Positions 1-10,256 of a stretch of 50,521 nucleotides of DNA are shown one piece after another. The stretch spans positions 1 through 50,521 of the forward strand of contig CALCHY010000038.1 of NCBI GenBank assembly GCA_937907415.1. Reading direction: 5' to 3'. Numbering within the stretch: the stretch's first letter is position 1; each line of letters starts with the position of its first letter. Origin of the DNA: an uncultured Trueperaceae bacterium. GTDB lineage: Bacteria > Deinococcota > Deinococci > Deinococcales > Trueperaceae. The notes beneath the pieces were generated by a model. It saw only the letters and a list, made by a program, of their open reading frames with translations, did no database searches and was not told the DNA's origin. Both the position numbers and the translations under genes were made by a program.

Positions 1-251
1 GGCCAAGCAGACGCGCCCATCGTGGCGACCCTCTGACGAGAGCAAACCGAGGCCGCATGGATTGGTGGTGTCGGGCGTCCTGGAAGAACAGTTTCCGACT
101 TGGGGCAGTTGCGTCCCGATATCGAAAGCGCGTGCGCAGTGGTGCGAGTTTCAGCAGCGGCTGGGACGTACCCAGCCTCGCGCCCGGCAACGTCGGGATG
201 TGTCGCCAGCGTGATTGTGTTCATGTTACTGACCTCTGTCGGCGAGGCTGA

Positions 252-520
252 ACCGTCAACACCGACCGCTACACCGCCAGCTCAGTCGCCTACCAGCCCT
301 GCGCGTGCGGCTTCCCCATAGGCATCATCGTCGAACTCAACCGCCTCGCCACTGGTGGCCTGTGCCTGTGGTTCGACCACACAATCCTAGTCGACCTCCA
401 CCCCCACGACGACAGCCAGAGCTAGCGCGGGGCGAGCAAGGACGCCTCGATACCGAAACCCTGGACCGCCGCCACCTAATGCTCCACGAGTACCCACCTC
501 AACCCGAATTCGACCAATAG
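252..520 (+). pseudogene. Possible decayed coding remnant, unrecognised
   Basis: Two short stretches read like protein but in different frames. From 252 to a TAG at 423-425 one frame gives 57 codons including GFPIGIIVELNRLATGG and LCLWFDHTILVDLHP. A second frame closing at 518-520 ends in RLDTETLDRRHLMLHEYPP. Together they look like the end of one gene broken by a frameshift near 420, but I recognise no family and there is no start codon or ribosome site. The rest of 1-770 shows nothing I can support as a gene on either strand. Confidence 0.2.
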
Positions 521-771
521 TCGGAAATTGCAATGAGTCAACGCCCCCAGGGTTCCATTCTTATTGAGTCGATGCGATGGATTGACTCGGGGGTTACCTT
601 GTGTTCACGAGAGCGCCGGATTCCAGCCAGGTGCGGCGTCACCGGTACCGGACTGCTGGCGCCCCTGAAAGCGGGCAGAGTGGCTCAGAATCGCGTTACT
701 GCCGCTGTTGCGCTTGAAGCCCTTCGGCAATTGGGGAGGAGTGCAGGGCAGGTATTTCCGTCCGGCAACGC

Positions 772-1140
772 CTACCTGCGTTTCGATTCCCGTCGATTGT
801 GGCGTAGCTCCGCCTGGAGTCGCGCGAACTCCTGGTAGGCCTTCTTGCGCGCGCGACCCTCTCGGATGATGCGGTCGACGGTAGACTCTCCCGGTACTGG
901 TGTGATGTTGACTGGCCGCACGCCGGTCGCTACCTCCTTGAGGACGCTTAGCTGCATCCGCTGTATGTCCTGGGCCCGCTCTGCTCGGCTCTGATGGCGG
1001 GAGCTCTGCTCCCAGCAGTTGTGAACGGGCCAGGGTGCGCCGGTAAGGTCATCGAAATAGACGCAATCACCGTTTCCGTTAGTGTGGTAAAACACTTCAG
1101 CCTTGCACCAAGGGCACTGCGTAGGGAATGTACGACGCAT
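772..1140 (-). CDS. Small Cys-rich zinc-finger-like hypothetical protein
   Basis: The 122-aa product has an N-terminal zinc-binding-like block (residues 8-45) with CPWCKAEVFYH, then GDCVYFDDLTGAPWPVHNC. The pattern CPxC..V.F......V.FDDL..PWP.H.C is one I associate with small hypothetical proteins of varied bacteria, where it probably binds a metal. The second half is a basic, probably helical tail rich in Arg, Lys and Glu. A clear ribosome site, AGGAGG, lies just before the ATG. The gene stands alone in a gene-poor region next to a dead transposase, so it may be accessory DNA. Function unknown; I am fairly sure it is a real gene. Confidence 0.6.
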   Translation of the reverse strand: MRRTFPTQCPWCKAEVFYHTNGNGDCVYFDDLTGAPWPVHNCWEQSSRHQSRAERAQDIQRMQLSVLKEVATGVRPVNITPVPGESTVDRIIREGRARKKAYQEFARLQAELRHNRRESKRR

Positions 1141-1336
1141 GAATCCTCCTGCGAGCTGCGAACCGGAGGAGCGCTCTTCCAGTCGCTAAGCTTGGGACCC
1201 GCACCGGCCACAATGGCCGACCTCAGGCGTGGAATACACGGGCGGACCGCAGCGGAAGCGGCAACGCAAACGTCCACCTTTCGTTAGGTATCTGAGGCAG
1301 CCGAAAAGGCGTAGTCGCCTCCTGGCTACGACTCCC

Positions 1337-1377
1337 TCGCCCCAATAGGGGCGGGGAAGAACCTTCCGCTTGTTCTT
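1337..1377. repeat. Two tandem perfect hairpins in a 5' leader
   Basis: CGCCCC-AATA-GGGGCG (1338-1353) is followed directly by AAGAAC-9 nt-GTTCTT (1357-1377). Both lie just downstream of the minus-strand promoter candidate and upstream of the 122-aa gene. They could be a structured leader, a terminator pair or remains of a mobile-element end. Neither has a convincing U-tract. Confidence 0.4.
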
Positions 1378-1384
1378 ACAAACC

Positions 1385-1414
1385 ATTTTACCACGCAGGC
1401 TACTTCCCTGTCAC
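1385..1414 (-). promoter_or_regulatory. Candidate promoter for the 122-aa zinc-finger gene
   Basis: On the minus strand a GTGACA hexamer (1409-1414) and a TAAAAT hexamer (1385-1390) are 18 bp apart. Transcription would start about 240 nt before the start codon at 1140 and would run through the tandem hairpins at 1337-1377. Match by eye only. Confidence 0.4.
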
Positions 1415-1666
1415 GCGTTGAGAAGGTGCGCCTGGGACAGAGAAACTGGCGTGTTGGGGAGGGCTGGAGCTAGGCTTTCCGACATCGAATCACCAGCATT
1501 GGGGGTAGCACTTTGAACATTCAGTTGGCTCGTCAATTTGAGCGTCAAGGGCAGGCCTTTGATTCCGACTCTTCCTCGATACAACACGCCTATGGCAGCA
1601 GACTTCAGACTCCATCCAAGAGGGTGCCGAATCAATGGGCTCCCGTACAAAATGCGCACTGGATTT

Positions 1667-2964
1667 GGTGGCGAGTAGGCCGCGTTGGCACCGGACGCCG
1701 AAGATGGCGCGGTCGTCCATCTGCCGTTTCAGGAACTTCGGGCGCGTGACCCGTTCCTCGCATTGAGCGTTGCCCCACGGCAGCTCAAGGCGGGTCCTGA
1801 CGGCGGCGTAGTCGGCGCAGTTGCCGCGGGCGAAACTGCGCAGCGCGCGGTTGGCGCTGGTAGTGGTCGCATCAAGCAAGGCGTCGAAGCAGGGGCTGGT
1901 CTTGCCGCTGACGAGTCCGATGAAGGCCCTGTCAGCGTCGTGAATATCGATGAGGTCGGGCTTCTACCGCACGCGTGCAACGGTCGTTCTCTCCGACGCG
2001 CCAAGGTCGGTTTCGGTCTGGCACAGTAGCCAGGCTAGGCGTTTGGCGCCAGGCAGCGGCCTGCCAGCAGACATGCTTGGTTCCGCTGGCGTGAGCGGCT
2101 GGGCGGCGGCATTAGCTCTCTGGAGTACATGCTTAGAGGGCGCACGCCGGCGGGTGCTGCTCCAGCGCAGCAACTGCTTCATGGTGCCCGAGTACCCGCC
2201 TTCTTGCATCTCCCGCCATAGTCGCGAGGCGTTCTCACGGCTCGTCTTCCACTGGGCGTACAAGAAGGGCAGGAAGGGATCGAGCTGGCTCTCCCTGACG
2301 GCCTGGAGGTCGCGCTCGGGGAGGGCTCGTGCGTACGCGTACCGCCTTACTGTCTGGCGGTTTATTGCCAGCTTCGGGACTATGATCGCGATTCCCAAGC
2401 CTTGGTGCCTGAGCTGCCTGCCTTCACGCGCTCGTAGGCTTGACGGCGCGCTTCTCAGGACCGATGCTTGTCACCGCCTGGCTTCGCGGGCGGGTGAAAG
2501 TGTGCTGCCGCTCGGAGGCCGGTACCAGCGCTGCAGGCGGTTACGTCAATTCGCGCAGGCGCGGGAGCGCTCTAGGAGATACCCGGCGCACTACAGCAGA
2601 TACCCCGGCGATCGGCGACCCGCAAGGCGTCCGGCGCGCCTTGTATGGGGCCCTTGGCGCACTAGAGCGACGGAGCGGGGCCTGGATCCAGTCGACGAAC
2701 GTTGCGCAGCGCCATGTCAGCGCTGAGTGGCATTCCCAGGTCCGGCAGCCGCCTTGAGGACGCCTCACCGCCGAGTGCTACACCCACAACCGCCTGGACA
2801 CCCTGCAACCGCACGGCTCGGTGGGCGCAACGCCTTAGAAGGTTAGACAGGTTCTCGGCGAACTTGCGCATGGCGCAGGCCGGGTTGAGGAACCGGAAGC
2901 GCCCCGGCCGGATAAGAAGCTTGACGCACTGGTCATTGACCGGCCAGTTACCAGCACACCGCTG
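1667..2964 (-). pseudogene. ISL3-family transposase pseudogene
   Basis: Minus-strand translation gives ISL3-type transposase segments in order. First VKLLIRPGRFRFLNPAC and MRKFAENLSNLLRRCAHRAV (N-terminal zinc-finger/HTH part, about 2660-2950). Then, in another frame, LAINRQTVRRYAYARALPER and NASRLWREMQEGGY (2398-1967). A TAG at 1964-1966 interrupts it, and the same frame continues with ALRSFARGNCADYAAVR and LKRQMDDRAIFGVRCQRGLL, the typical C-terminus. So the gene carries at least one frameshift (between about 2400 and 2660), one in-frame stop and a stop near 2965 that cuts off the N-terminus. It cannot make an active transposase. I did not find convincing terminal inverted repeats. Confidence 0.8.
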
Positions 2965-3405
2965 CTAGTAGGTGTGCACCCTTGAGCTTCGCAACCGACA
3001 GTCCGGGCAGGGTTTCCACTTGATGCGGGTTCGCGCGGTGATGATGAGACGATTATCTACCTTGGCGGCGGGCGAACTTCGTCAACCTGGAACGATCGCA
3101 ACTCTGGATATTCCGTATCATGCCGCTGTCACGTCCAGGAGGGCGCCAAGCCCGCACGACGATTGCCAAAACGAGCACGTAATGTGCGGGAGAGCCACGG
3201 AACCGAGGTCACTTCACGCCATGTACTCGAAACGCGCTAACCCTTTCGCCCCTGGCAAGGTTGATGGCGTGAACAACTAAGTTGGCGGTCCCCGCAGAAC
3301 TCAAACAGGAATAGCGCCTGAGGTCCCTCACGCAGCGGCTAGCGGTTACGGTATACTTCGCAAGCTTCGGTGAGCGGGCGCAGGTGGCCGCTCCCGCGCG
3401 CTTCC

Positions 3406-3496
<91 letters not shown>

Positions 3497-3590
3497 ACGG
3501 AGGGCCGTCACATGTGGCGGCCCTCTTTTCATGCCACGTTCGCGGGGCGGCGGCCTCGCGCTCAACTCAAGGATAGGGAAGGAAGTCACC

Positions 3591-4217
3591 GTGGCCGTAT
3601 CGGTAGTCGATCACCCGCTTGTCCAACACAAGCTCTCCATCTTGCGCGACAAGGAGACCAGCGTGCGCGAGTTCAGGGCGCTGTGCCAGGAACTTACGAT
3701 GCTGATGGCCTTCGACGCCATGCGCGACCTCGAGTTGGAGGACGCCACCGTCGAGACGCCAGTTGCGCTAGCTAGGGTCAAGCGCCTGGCGGGCAAGAAG
3801 CTCGCCCTCATCGGCATCCTTCGGGCCGGGCTCGTTATGGTGGACGGCATCCTCAGCCTCATGCCTACGGCGCGAGTCGGTCATATCGGCCTCTACCGCG
3901 ATCCAGACACCCTCATGCCAGTGCAGTACTACTCGAAGCTCCCGAGTGACGTTGGCGAACGCGACGTGTTCGTGCTCGACCCGATGCTCGCGACGGGGGG
4001 CAGCGCAGCGGCCGCCATCCAGCTCCTCAAGGACGTTGGCGCCACCCGCATCAGGCTGCTGTGCATAATCGCGGCCCCTGAGGGCGTCAAGACCGTCGAG
4101 ACAGCCCACCCCGACGTCGACATCATCATCGCGGCCCTCGACGAGCGCCTCAACGACCACGGTTACATCGTGCCTGGCCTCGGCGACGCGGGCGACAGGC
4201 TCTACGGAACGCGCTAA
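3591..4217 (+). CDS. upp: Uracil phosphoribosyltransferase
   Basis: This cytosolic pyrimidine-salvage enzyme makes UMP from uracil and PRPP. The 208-aa product has the family length. The PRPP-binding loop is [14 protein letters not shown], and the C-terminus ends in the diagnostic [12 protein letters not shown] uracil-binding motif. The GTG start at 3591 is preceded by a GGAAGG ribosome site. The open frame continues upstream into the tRNA-Ser gene, but that part is not coding. It lies 94 nt after the tRNA and appears to be transcribed alone, with a hairpin just after its stop codon. Confidence 0.95.
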   Translation: MAVSVVDHPLVQHKLSILRDKETSVREFRALCQELTMLMAFDAMRDLELEDATVETPVALARVKRLAGKKLALIGILRAGLVMVDGILSLMPTARVGHIGLYRDPDTLMPVQYYSKLPSDVGERDVFVLDPMLATGGSAAAAIQLLKDVGATRIRLLCIIAAPEGVKTVETAHPDVDIIIAALDERLNDHGYIVPGLGDAGDRLYGTR

Positions 4218-4247
4218 CGCGTGACGGCACCGTTACCGTCTCACGCG
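4218..4247 (+). terminator. Hairpin after upp
   Basis: CGCGTGA-CGG (4218-4227) pairs with CCG-TC-TCACGCG (4236-4247), starting one base after the upp stop. There is no T-run, so it is a candidate terminator or 3' stabiliser only. Confidence 0.4.
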
Positions 4248-4299
4248 CCGCGTAACCGGGGCTCATTAGCGCCTTACCAGCGTAGGTAGACTGGGGGAC

Positions 4300-5400
4300 G
4301 TGCGCGTGACCCTCCTTAGCTTCTTACCGCTGGCAGCCGTTTCCTTCTTCGTCGCCTTGGCGGCGGTGCTGTGGCTGGTGCCACGCGTGCGCGACTTCGC
4401 GGCGCGGATCGGCGCCGTGCAGGCGGGAGGCGGCGCGCACGGCGGCGGCGTGCGGCAGCATGCGGGCACCATCCCTAACATCGGCGGCATCGCCATCCTT
4501 GGAGGCTTCCTCCTCGCCGTGCTGGCAGGCAGCCTCGTCGGTTCGCAACTCATAAACGAGTACCGCGTCGAACTGCTAGCCATTCTCCTCGGCGGGTCGC
4601 TCATGACGCTCGTCGGTTTCATCGACGACATGTGGGAGGTGCCGCCCGCGCTACGGCTCGCAACGCAGGTGGTGGCGGCCGGCATCCTCGTCGTCAACGG
4701 CGTGCGTATCGGCTTCGTCACCGACTACTTCGGGTCGGGCAGCTTCGTGTTCATCCCCGAGACGCTCACCGTCATCGTGACCATCCTGTGGGTGGTCGGG
4801 TTCACGAACGCGTTCAACTTCATCGATGGGCTCGATGGTCTGTCGTCCGGCATCGCGGCCATCTCGAGCATGAGCTTGCTCGCCGTAGCGCTGCAGTTCG
4901 ACGACCGCGGCGCTGCCGTGCTCCTGCTGGCGGCTCTCGCCGGCTCCGCGCTTGGGTTCCTGCGCTATAACTTCGGTCCGGCGACGATAATCATGGGCGA
5001 CTCCGGCGCCTACCTACTCGGCTACGTGCTCGCCGCCGTCAGCGTCCTCGGGGCGCTCAAGGTCACCGCCGCCATCTCGGTCGTCGCGCCCATCTTGGTC
5101 CTGGCCCTGCCAGTCGTGAACATCACGCAAGTGACGCTGCGGCGGCTGCGGCGCGGGTCGTCGCCCACGCTCGCCTCGAACGATCATATCCACGACCTCA
5201 TCAGGGTCCGCTCGGGCTCGAAGCGCCTCACCGTCATCCTCTTGTGGGCCGCTACGCTCGTGCTGGGGGTCGTCGGCATGCTCCTTTCACGGACGCCGCC
5301 AGTGCTCACCCTGCTGACTCTCGTGGGGACGATAGTCGCCATCGCGGCCGTGTCGCTACTGCGCCTCGCCGAGGTTAGGCACGCCGGCCAGCCGACGTGA
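4300..5400 (+). CDS. wecA: Polyprenyl-phosphate N-acetylhexosamine-1-phosphate transferase (MraY/WecA/TagO family)
   Basis: This 366-aa membrane enzyme would transfer a sugar-1-phosphate, probably GlcNAc-1-P, from its UDP form to undecaprenyl phosphate, starting synthesis of a surface glycopolymer. It is almost entirely hydrophobic. It carries the family motifs [36 protein letters not shown] and a His motif NDHIHDLIR. The GTG start follows a TAGACT -10 hexamer by 7 nt (leaderless pattern); an inner GTG at 4306 with GGGGG before it is an alternative. It overlaps wecB by 4 nt. MraY itself is less likely because of the WecB partner and the absence of mur genes nearby. Confidence 0.9.
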   Translation: MRVTLLSFLPLAAVSFFVALAAVLWLVPRVRDFAARIGAVQAGGGAHGGGVRQHAGTIPNIGGIAILGGFLLAVLAGSLVGSQLINEYRVELLAILLGGSLMTLVGFIDDMWEVPPALRLATQVVAAGILVVNGVRIGFVTDYFGSGSFVFIPETLTVIVTILWVVGFTNAFNFIDGLDGLSSGIAAISSMSLLAVALQFDDRGAAVLLLAALAGSALGFLRYNFGPATIIMGDSGAYLLGYVLAAVSVLGALKVTAAISVVAPILVLALPVVNITQVTLRRLRRGSSPTLASNDHIHDLIRVRSGSKRLTVILLWAATLVLGVVGMLLSRTPPVLTLLTLVGTIVAIAAVSLLRLAEVRHAGQPT

Positions 5401-6578
5401 CGCACGCCAGACTCCGCACGCTTAGCACCACCGGGGCGCGTCCGCGCGTGGTGGTGGCGTTCGGAACGCGACCGGAAGCCATCAAGATGGCTCCGGTCCT
5501 CACGGCGCTCATGGCCAATCCGGAACTCGAGGCCGTCACCCTCGTAACGGGCCAGCACCGCGAGCAGCTAGCCGCGGCCCTCGCCGCGTTCGGGCTGGTA
5601 CCCGACTCCAACCTCAACGTCATGACCGACCGCCAGTCCCTCGCCGACCTCGTCGGGCGCATCGTGCCAGCGGCCGCTACGGCCCTAACGGAGCTGGCAG
5701 CCGATTACGTGCTCGTGCACGGCGATACGACCACCACTTTCGCCGTTGCCCTCGCCGCGTACCTAGGGGGCGTGCCAGTCGCGCACGTCGAGGCGGGCCT
5801 GCGCTCGTTCGACCTTACGCAGCCGTTCCCAGAGGAAGCGAACCGCCGCCTTACCGACGTCATAACGGACCTCGACCTGCCGCCTACCTTACTGGCCAAG
5901 CGTCACCTGCTTGCCGAGGGCAAGGCCGCTGACGGCATGATCGTCACGGGGAACACCGCCGTCGACGCCGTCCAGCACATGCGCCAGTTGGCCGTGCTCC
6001 CTGCGCACCTTGGCTCGGGCCCGTTCGTGACGGTGACCATGCACCGCCGCGAGAACTTGCCCGTCATGCGGGACCTCGCTGAGGCGTTGGCTGCCGTGGC
6101 GCGAGCCAACCCTCACCTCACGTTCGTCTACCCAGTGCACCTAAACCCGGCCGTCAGGGACGCCGTCACGCCTGTCCTCACGAACGTAAGCAACGTCGTG
6201 CTCGACGAGCCGTACGACTACCTAAGCATGCTGGCGCTGCTGGCGCAGTCCGAGCTCGTGATCACAGACTCTGGCGGACTGCAGGAGGAGGGCGCGGCCC
6301 TTGGCGTGCCAGTCGCCGTGCTGCGCAACGTCACTGAGCGTCCGGAAGGGGTCGAAGCCGGGGTGCTCACGCTCCTCGGCAACGAACCGACGGAGGTGCG
6401 CACAGCCCTACTTGCCCTACTTGCCGACCCTGACGCACTTCGGCACATGCGCTCCCGACCGAACCCGTACGGAGACGGCCGCGCTGCCGAGCGCGTCGCG
6501 CAGGCCGTAGCGTGGCGCTTCGGATTGGCCGCCAGGCCGAGCGACTGGAACTACCAGCCCGCCGCGCAGGCGCCGTGA
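5397..6578 (+). CDS. wecB: UDP-N-acetylglucosamine 2-epimerase (non-hydrolysing)
   Basis: It interconverts UDP-GlcNAc and UDP-ManNAc in the cytosol, supplying ManNAc for surface polymers. The 393-aa product shows [67 protein letters not shown] and the C-terminal [18 protein letters not shown] with [13 protein letters not shown]. These cover the UDP-binding and catalytic residues of the family. It starts with GTG inside a GTGA overlap with wecA, so the two are co-translated. The pairing suggests a ManNAc-containing wall polymer, but the later enzymes are not in this window. Confidence 0.95.
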   Translation: MTHARLRTLSTTGARPRVVVAFGTRPEAIKMAPVLTALMANPELEAVTLVTGQHREQLAAALAAFGLVPDSNLNVMTDRQSLADLVGRIVPAAATALTELAADYVLVHGDTTTTFAVALAAYLGGVPVAHVEAGLRSFDLTQPFPEEANRRLTDVITDLDLPPTLLAKRHLLAEGKAADGMIVTGNTAVDAVQHMRQLAVLPAHLGSGPFVTVTMHRRENLPVMRDLAEALAAVARANPHLTFVYPVHLNPAVRDAVTPVLTNVSNVVLDEPYDYLSMLALLAQSELVITDSGGLQEEGAALGVPVAVLRNVTERPEGVEAGVLTLLGNEPTEVRTALLALLADPDALRHMRSRPNPYGDGRAAERVAQAVAWRFGLAARPSDWNYQPAAQAP

Positions 6579-7432
6579 CCTTTGGCGGAGTTCACGCGCT
6601 AGACCTGCCAAGCGGTCGCCTGGAGTGGCGCGCGCCTGGGCTGGTCGGCATCGTCAACGTCACCCCCGATAGCTTCTCCGGTGCTGGCGGTTTCTCGACC
6701 ACTGAGCAGGCCGTAAGCGCCGGGTTACGTCTGCGCGACGAGGGCGCCATCATGATCGACGTGGGCGGCGAGTCGACGCGGCCGGGCGCCGAGCCGGTTG
6801 CCGAGGGTGAGGAACTACGGCGCGTACTCGGCGTCGTCGAGGCGCTAGCCGCCGCCGGAGTAGTGGTGAGCGTGGACACGCGCAAGCAGGCGGTGGCCGC
6901 CGCTGCCCTCGATTCTGGCGCCGCGCTCATCAACGACGTAGGTGGACTGCGGGACGCTGGCATGCGGGCAGCGTGCGCGGCTGCAGGCGCAGCGGCGATA
7001 ATCATGCACATGCAGGGCGAGCCAAGCACCATGCAGGAGGCGCCCAGTTACACCGACGTCGTCGCCGAAGTGGAGGAGTTCCTCCTGCGGCAGGCGCGAG
7101 TGGCGGCAGCAGCGGGCGTGCGCGGCGTGGTGCTCGACCCCGGTATTGGCTTCGGCAAGGACGTGCGGCACAACCTGGCGCTATTGCGAGCCACCAAGCG
7201 CTTCGCGAGCCTCGGCTACCCCGTCATGGTCGGTGCGTCGCGCAAGGGCTTCATCGGGCGGCTGAGCGGAGAGGCTGACCCGCGTGCCCGGCTACCTGGC
7301 ACGTTGGCTACTCACTTGTGGGCGGCGGCAAGCGGGGCCGCACTATTGCGAGTGCATGACGTAGCTGCGCACGCTCAGGCGTTGGCGGTATGGGGCGCCA
7401 TCGACAGCGAGGACTTGGAGACCGGGGAATGA
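6575..7432 (+). CDS. folP: Dihydropteroate synthase
   Basis: It condenses p-aminobenzoate with dihydropterin pyrophosphate in folate synthesis. The 285-aa product has [72 protein letters not shown] and [12 protein letters not shown], all the conserved loops. I place the start at the GTG at 6575, which forms a GTGA overlap with wecB; an in-frame ATG at 6512 lies deep inside wecB and adds residues without homology. It heads a folP-folB-folK run joined by 4-nt overlaps. Confidence 0.95.
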   Translation: MTFGGVHALDLPSGRLEWRAPGLVGIVNVTPDSFSGAGGFSTTEQAVSAGLRLRDEGAIMIDVGGESTRPGAEPVAEGEELRRVLGVVEALAAAGVVVSVDTRKQAVAAAALDSGAALINDVGGLRDAGMRAACAAAGAAAIIMHMQGEPSTMQEAPSYTDVVAEVEEFLLRQARVAAAAGVRGVVLDPGIGFGKDVRHNLALLRATKRFASLGYPVMVGASRKGFIGRLSGEADPRARLPGTLATHLWAAASGAALLRVHDVAAHAQALAVWGAIDSEDLETGE

Positions 7433-7842
7433 GCGAGCACCTAACGCACGCGCGTGGCCACGACAAGATCGTCCTAAGTGGGCTGGAGTTCTTCGGTTAC
7501 CACGGCGTTTACGAGGAGGAAGGCAGGCTAGGCGCTCGCTTCGTGGTCGACGTCGAGTTGACGCTCGCCCTCACGGCCGCAGACTCCATCAAGGAGACTG
7601 TCGACTACGGCAAGGTCTACCGGCTCGTCGAGAGCGCGGTCACCGGTCAACGCTACCGGCTCATCGAGGCGCTCGCGAACCGCATCGTCGAGCTCGTCCT
7701 CGCGGAGGAGGACCGCGTGGACGCCGTTCGCGTGCGGGTGCACAAGCCGCATGCACCACTGCCAGGCGTCTTCCGCGACGTCTACGTGGAAGTTACGAGG
7801 GAACGCGGCGCCACGCACCGGCCTTCCGGCCAGCAGGTGTGA
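7429..7842 (+). CDS. folB: Dihydroneopterin aldolase
   Basis: It cleaves dihydroneopterin to 6-hydroxymethyl-dihydropterin, the substrate of the next gene's product. The 137-aa protein carries GLEFFGYHGVYEEEGRLGA, with the substrate-binding Glu region, VDYGKVY, and a Lys in VHKPHAPLPGVF that matches the catalytic lysine. The ATG start overlaps the folP stop as ATGA; an upstream in-frame ATG at 7390 is inside folP and unlikely. The C-terminal residues after VEVTRERG look like a loose tail. Confidence 0.94.
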   Translation: MSEHLTHARGHDKIVLSGLEFFGYHGVYEEEGRLGARFVVDVELTLALTAADSIKETVDYGKVYRLVESAVTGQRYRLIEALANRIVELVLAEEDRVDAVRVRVHKPHAPLPGVFRDVYVEVTRERGATHRPSGQQV

Positions 7843-8345
7843 CGACCGCAGCGATGCCGCTGGCGTTCGTTGCATTGGGCGCCAACTTGGGAGACCCCGC
7901 CGTGCAACTGCGCGCTGCCGTCGCCCAGCTAGAGCTGCTTGCGCCAGTGGTGTCCCGCTCGCACTTCTACGAGAGCGCTGCGTTGGGCGGACCCCCCGGC
8001 CAGCCGCCTTACGTCAACGCGGTCGTGGCCCTCGCCGCCTCAGGCTGGCTAGGGCGCGAGGCGCTCCTGCTCGATGAGCTCCTCGCCATCGAGGAGCGCC
8101 TTGGGCGCGTGCGGAAGGAGCGCTGGGGCGCGCGGCGCATCGATCTCGACCTGCTTGACGTTGCAGGGCAAGTGCGCCTGATCGGGACGCCGCGGCTGCC
8201 GCACCCACGCATCGAGGAGCGGGCGTTCGTTCTCGCGCCGCTACTGGACGTGGCGCCTGAGTGGCGTAACCCGTTGAGCGGCCGGCGCGCTGCTGACGCG
8301 CTAGCCAAGGTGACGAACAGCGCGCGGCGGTCACGGGTAGACTGA
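7839..8345 (+). CDS. folK: 2-amino-4-hydroxy-6-hydroxymethyldihydropteridine pyrophosphokinase
   Basis: HPPK pyrophosphorylates hydroxymethyl-dihydropterin with ATP, giving the folP substrate. The 168-aa product shows FVALGANLGDP, SHFYESAALGGPPGQPPYVN, the catalytic loop RLGRVRKERWGARRIDLDLL and LPHPRIEERAFVLAPL. It begins with GTG in a GTGA overlap with folB. With folP and folB this gives three consecutive enzymes of the folate branch as one transcript. Confidence 0.95.
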   Translation: MTTAAMPLAFVALGANLGDPAVQLRAAVAQLELLAPVVSRSHFYESAALGGPPGQPPYVNAVVALAASGWLGREALLLDELLAIEERLGRVRKERWGARRIDLDLLDVAGQVRLIGTPRLPHPRIEERAFVLAPLLDVAPEWRNPLSGRRAADALAKVTNSARRSRVD

Positions 8346-8352
8346 GCGATCG

Positions 8353-9075
8353 ATGCGCCTGTTCGCGATTGCCGACCCTCACCTATCTCGCGCTCAGGCC
8401 AAACCGATGGACGTGTTCGGCCCTGGCTGGGCGGGTCACCCTCAGGCGTTCTTCGACGGCTGGCGTGAGACCGTGACGGCTGACGACCTGGTGCTGATAC
8501 CGGGCGACATCTCCTGGGCGATGCGCCTCGACGAGGCGCTGCTTGACCTCGAGGACATCGCGGCTCTGCCGGGCAAGAAAGTACTCCTGCGCGGCAACCA
8601 CGACTACTGGTGGCCGTCGATCAGCCGCCTGCGCGCCGCCCTGCCCCCCGGAATGTGGGCGCTGCAGAACGACGCCGTCGAGGTCGATGGGGTGGTCATC
8701 GCTGGCACGCGCGGTTGGGTCTGCCCTGGAGCCCACGCGTTCAGTGACGTGGACGCCAAGATCTATGAGCGCGAGGTCGAGAGGCTGCGGCTGTCGTTGA
8801 CGCATGCGGCCAAACTAGAAGGGCGTTACCGGGTGGTCATGTTGCACTTCCCTCCAACTAATTCGCGGCTCGAGGCCAACGAACTTACTCGCCTCATCGA
8901 GGCGGCTCACCCGGACGCGCTCGTGTTCGGTCACGTTCACGGCGACCAGCCAGACGGCATCCTCAAGCGCTTGGCTGGCGTCGCCGTCCACTTCGTGGCG
9001 GCCGACGCGTTGCAGTTTCGCCCGCGCCTCATAGCCGACCTCGGAGATGCACCTTACGTGGGGGGCGCCGCGTGA
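8353..9075 (+). CDS. Calcineurin-like metallophosphoesterase
   Basis: The 240-aa protein has the full set of two-metal phosphoesterase motifs: IADPHLS (D-x-H), PGDISWA (GD), RGNHDYWW (GNHD), LHFPPT (H) and FGHVHGD (GHxH). Its substrate cannot be read from the sequence. It has no signal peptide, so it is probably cytosolic. It follows folK by 7 nt and overlaps ackA with GTGA, so it is probably in the same transcript. A TAGACT hexamer at 8338-8343 could add an internal promoter. Confidence 0.85.
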   Translation: MRLFAIADPHLSRAQAKPMDVFGPGWAGHPQAFFDGWRETVTADDLVLIPGDISWAMRLDEALLDLEDIAALPGKKVLLRGNHDYWWPSISRLRAALPPGMWALQNDAVEVDGVVIAGTRGWVCPGAHAFSDVDAKIYEREVERLRLSLTHAAKLEGRYRVVMLHFPPTNSRLEANELTRLIEAAHPDALVFGHVHGDQPDGILKRLAGVAVHFVAADALQFRPRLIADLGDAPYVGGAA

Positions 9076-10256
9076 AGCCCTCGCTTGTCGCCGGCGATCA
9101 GGTGCTGGTCGTGAACGCAGGGAGCTCGAGCCTCAAGATGAAGCTCTTGCCGTCCGGTGAGTCCTTGCTCGTCGAGCGCATCGGTGGGCCAAGCACGGCG
9201 AAGGCGTCGTTCACGCTCCTCGAGCGCCCGCGCCTCGAGCGCCACGATCAGGCGTTCGACTTCGCGCTAGCGGCCTTCGAGAAGCACGTGCCTGGCTTCG
9301 CGCCAAGCGCTGTCGGTCACCGCGTCGTGCACGGCGGCACCTTGTTCGTACGCGCCACCGTCGTAACGCCGCTGGTCGAGGCTGGGATCGAGCAACTAGC
9401 GGCGCTCGCCCCACTGCACAACCCAGGTAACTTGGCCGCGTTGAGGGCCGCGCTCCGCGCCATGCCGGCCGTGAAGCACGTTGCCGTGTTCGACACGGCG
9501 TTTCACGCCAACCTGCCACGCCGCGCCTACCTCTACGGTTTACCGCTCGAGTACGCCACGGAAGGCGGCGTGCGGCGTTACGGCTTTCACGGGCCCAGCC
9601 ACGATTACGTGTCGCGCCGCGCCGCCGAGATCATTGGCAGCCGCCGCGAGGCGCTCAAGCTCGTCACCCTTCACCTCGGCAACGGTGCGAGCGCCGCCGC
9701 CGTCGACCGCGGCGTGTCGATCGACACGACCATGGGCTTCACGCCGATGGAGGGCCTCCTGATGGGCACCCGCAGCGGTGACGTCGACCCGGGGGTCGTC
9801 CTGCACCTGCTGCGCGGAGGGATGAGCGTTGATGAGGTCGACGCCCTCCTCAACAAGGGCGCCGGCCTCAAAGGCATGTCCGGCGTCTCCAACGACCTGC
9901 GCGACGTTACCGCCGCCGCTGCCGCCGGCTCATCTGGTGCGGCGGCCGCACTTGACGTCTTCGCGTACCGCGTGCGCAAGACGGTCGGTGCTTACGCCGC
10001 CGCCATGGGCGGGCTGGACGCCGTCGTGTTCACCGGCGGCATCGGTGAGAACTCGGCTTGGGCGCGGGAGGCTAGCCTGGAGGGGCTCGGCTTCATGGGC
10101 ATCGCTGTGGACGCGGAGCGCAACGCGCGCGCAGCTGAGGTCATCTCGCCTGCCGGGGCCCAGGTAGCCGTCTTGGTAGTCAAGACGGACGAGGAACTCA
10201 TGATCGCTAACGCCACGCTGGCTGCACTGGCAGGCCGCGTCGACGAGGAGAACTGA
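9072..10256 (+). CDS. ackA: Acetate kinase
   Basis: It interconverts acetate plus ATP and acetyl phosphate plus ADP. The 394-aa product has the family length and motifs: VLVVNAGSSSLKMKLL, GHRVVHGG, LAPLHNPGN, FDTAFHANLP, YGFHGPSHDYVS, LHLGNGAS, TMGFTPMEGLLMGTRSGDVDP and VFTGGIGENS. It starts with GTG in a GTGA overlap with the phosphoesterase gene. No phosphotransacetylase gene is in the window. A ROK sugar kinase gene follows directly. Confidence 0.96.
   Translation: MKPSLVAGDQVLVVNAGSSSLKMKLLPSGESLLVERIGGPSTAKASFTLLERPRLERHDQAFDFALAAFEKHVPGFAPSAVGHRVVHGGTLFVRATVVTPLVEAGIEQLAALAPLHNPGNLAALRAALRAMPAVKHVAVFDTAFHANLPRRAYLYGLPLEYATEGGVRRYGFHGPSHDYVSRRAAEIIGSRREALKLVTLHLGNGASAAAVDRGVSIDTTMGFTPMEGLLMGTRSGDVDPGVVLHLLRGGMSVDEVDALLNKGAGLKGMSGVSNDLRDVTAAAAAGSSGAAAALDVFAYRVRKTVGAYAAAMGGLDAVVFTGGIGENSAWAREASLEGLGFMGIAVDAERNARAAEVISPAGAQVAVLVVKTDEELMIANATLAALAGRVDEEN

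Noticed and set aside
533..838. 101-codon frame on the + strand
   Set aside because: No recognisable domain, overlaps the end of the better supported zinc-finger gene, no ribosome site.
1186..1386. 66-codon Cys-containing frame on the minus strand upstream of the zinc-finger gene
   Set aside because: Its ATG overlaps the -10 candidate, it has no ribosome site, and it runs through the hairpins; no family resemblance.
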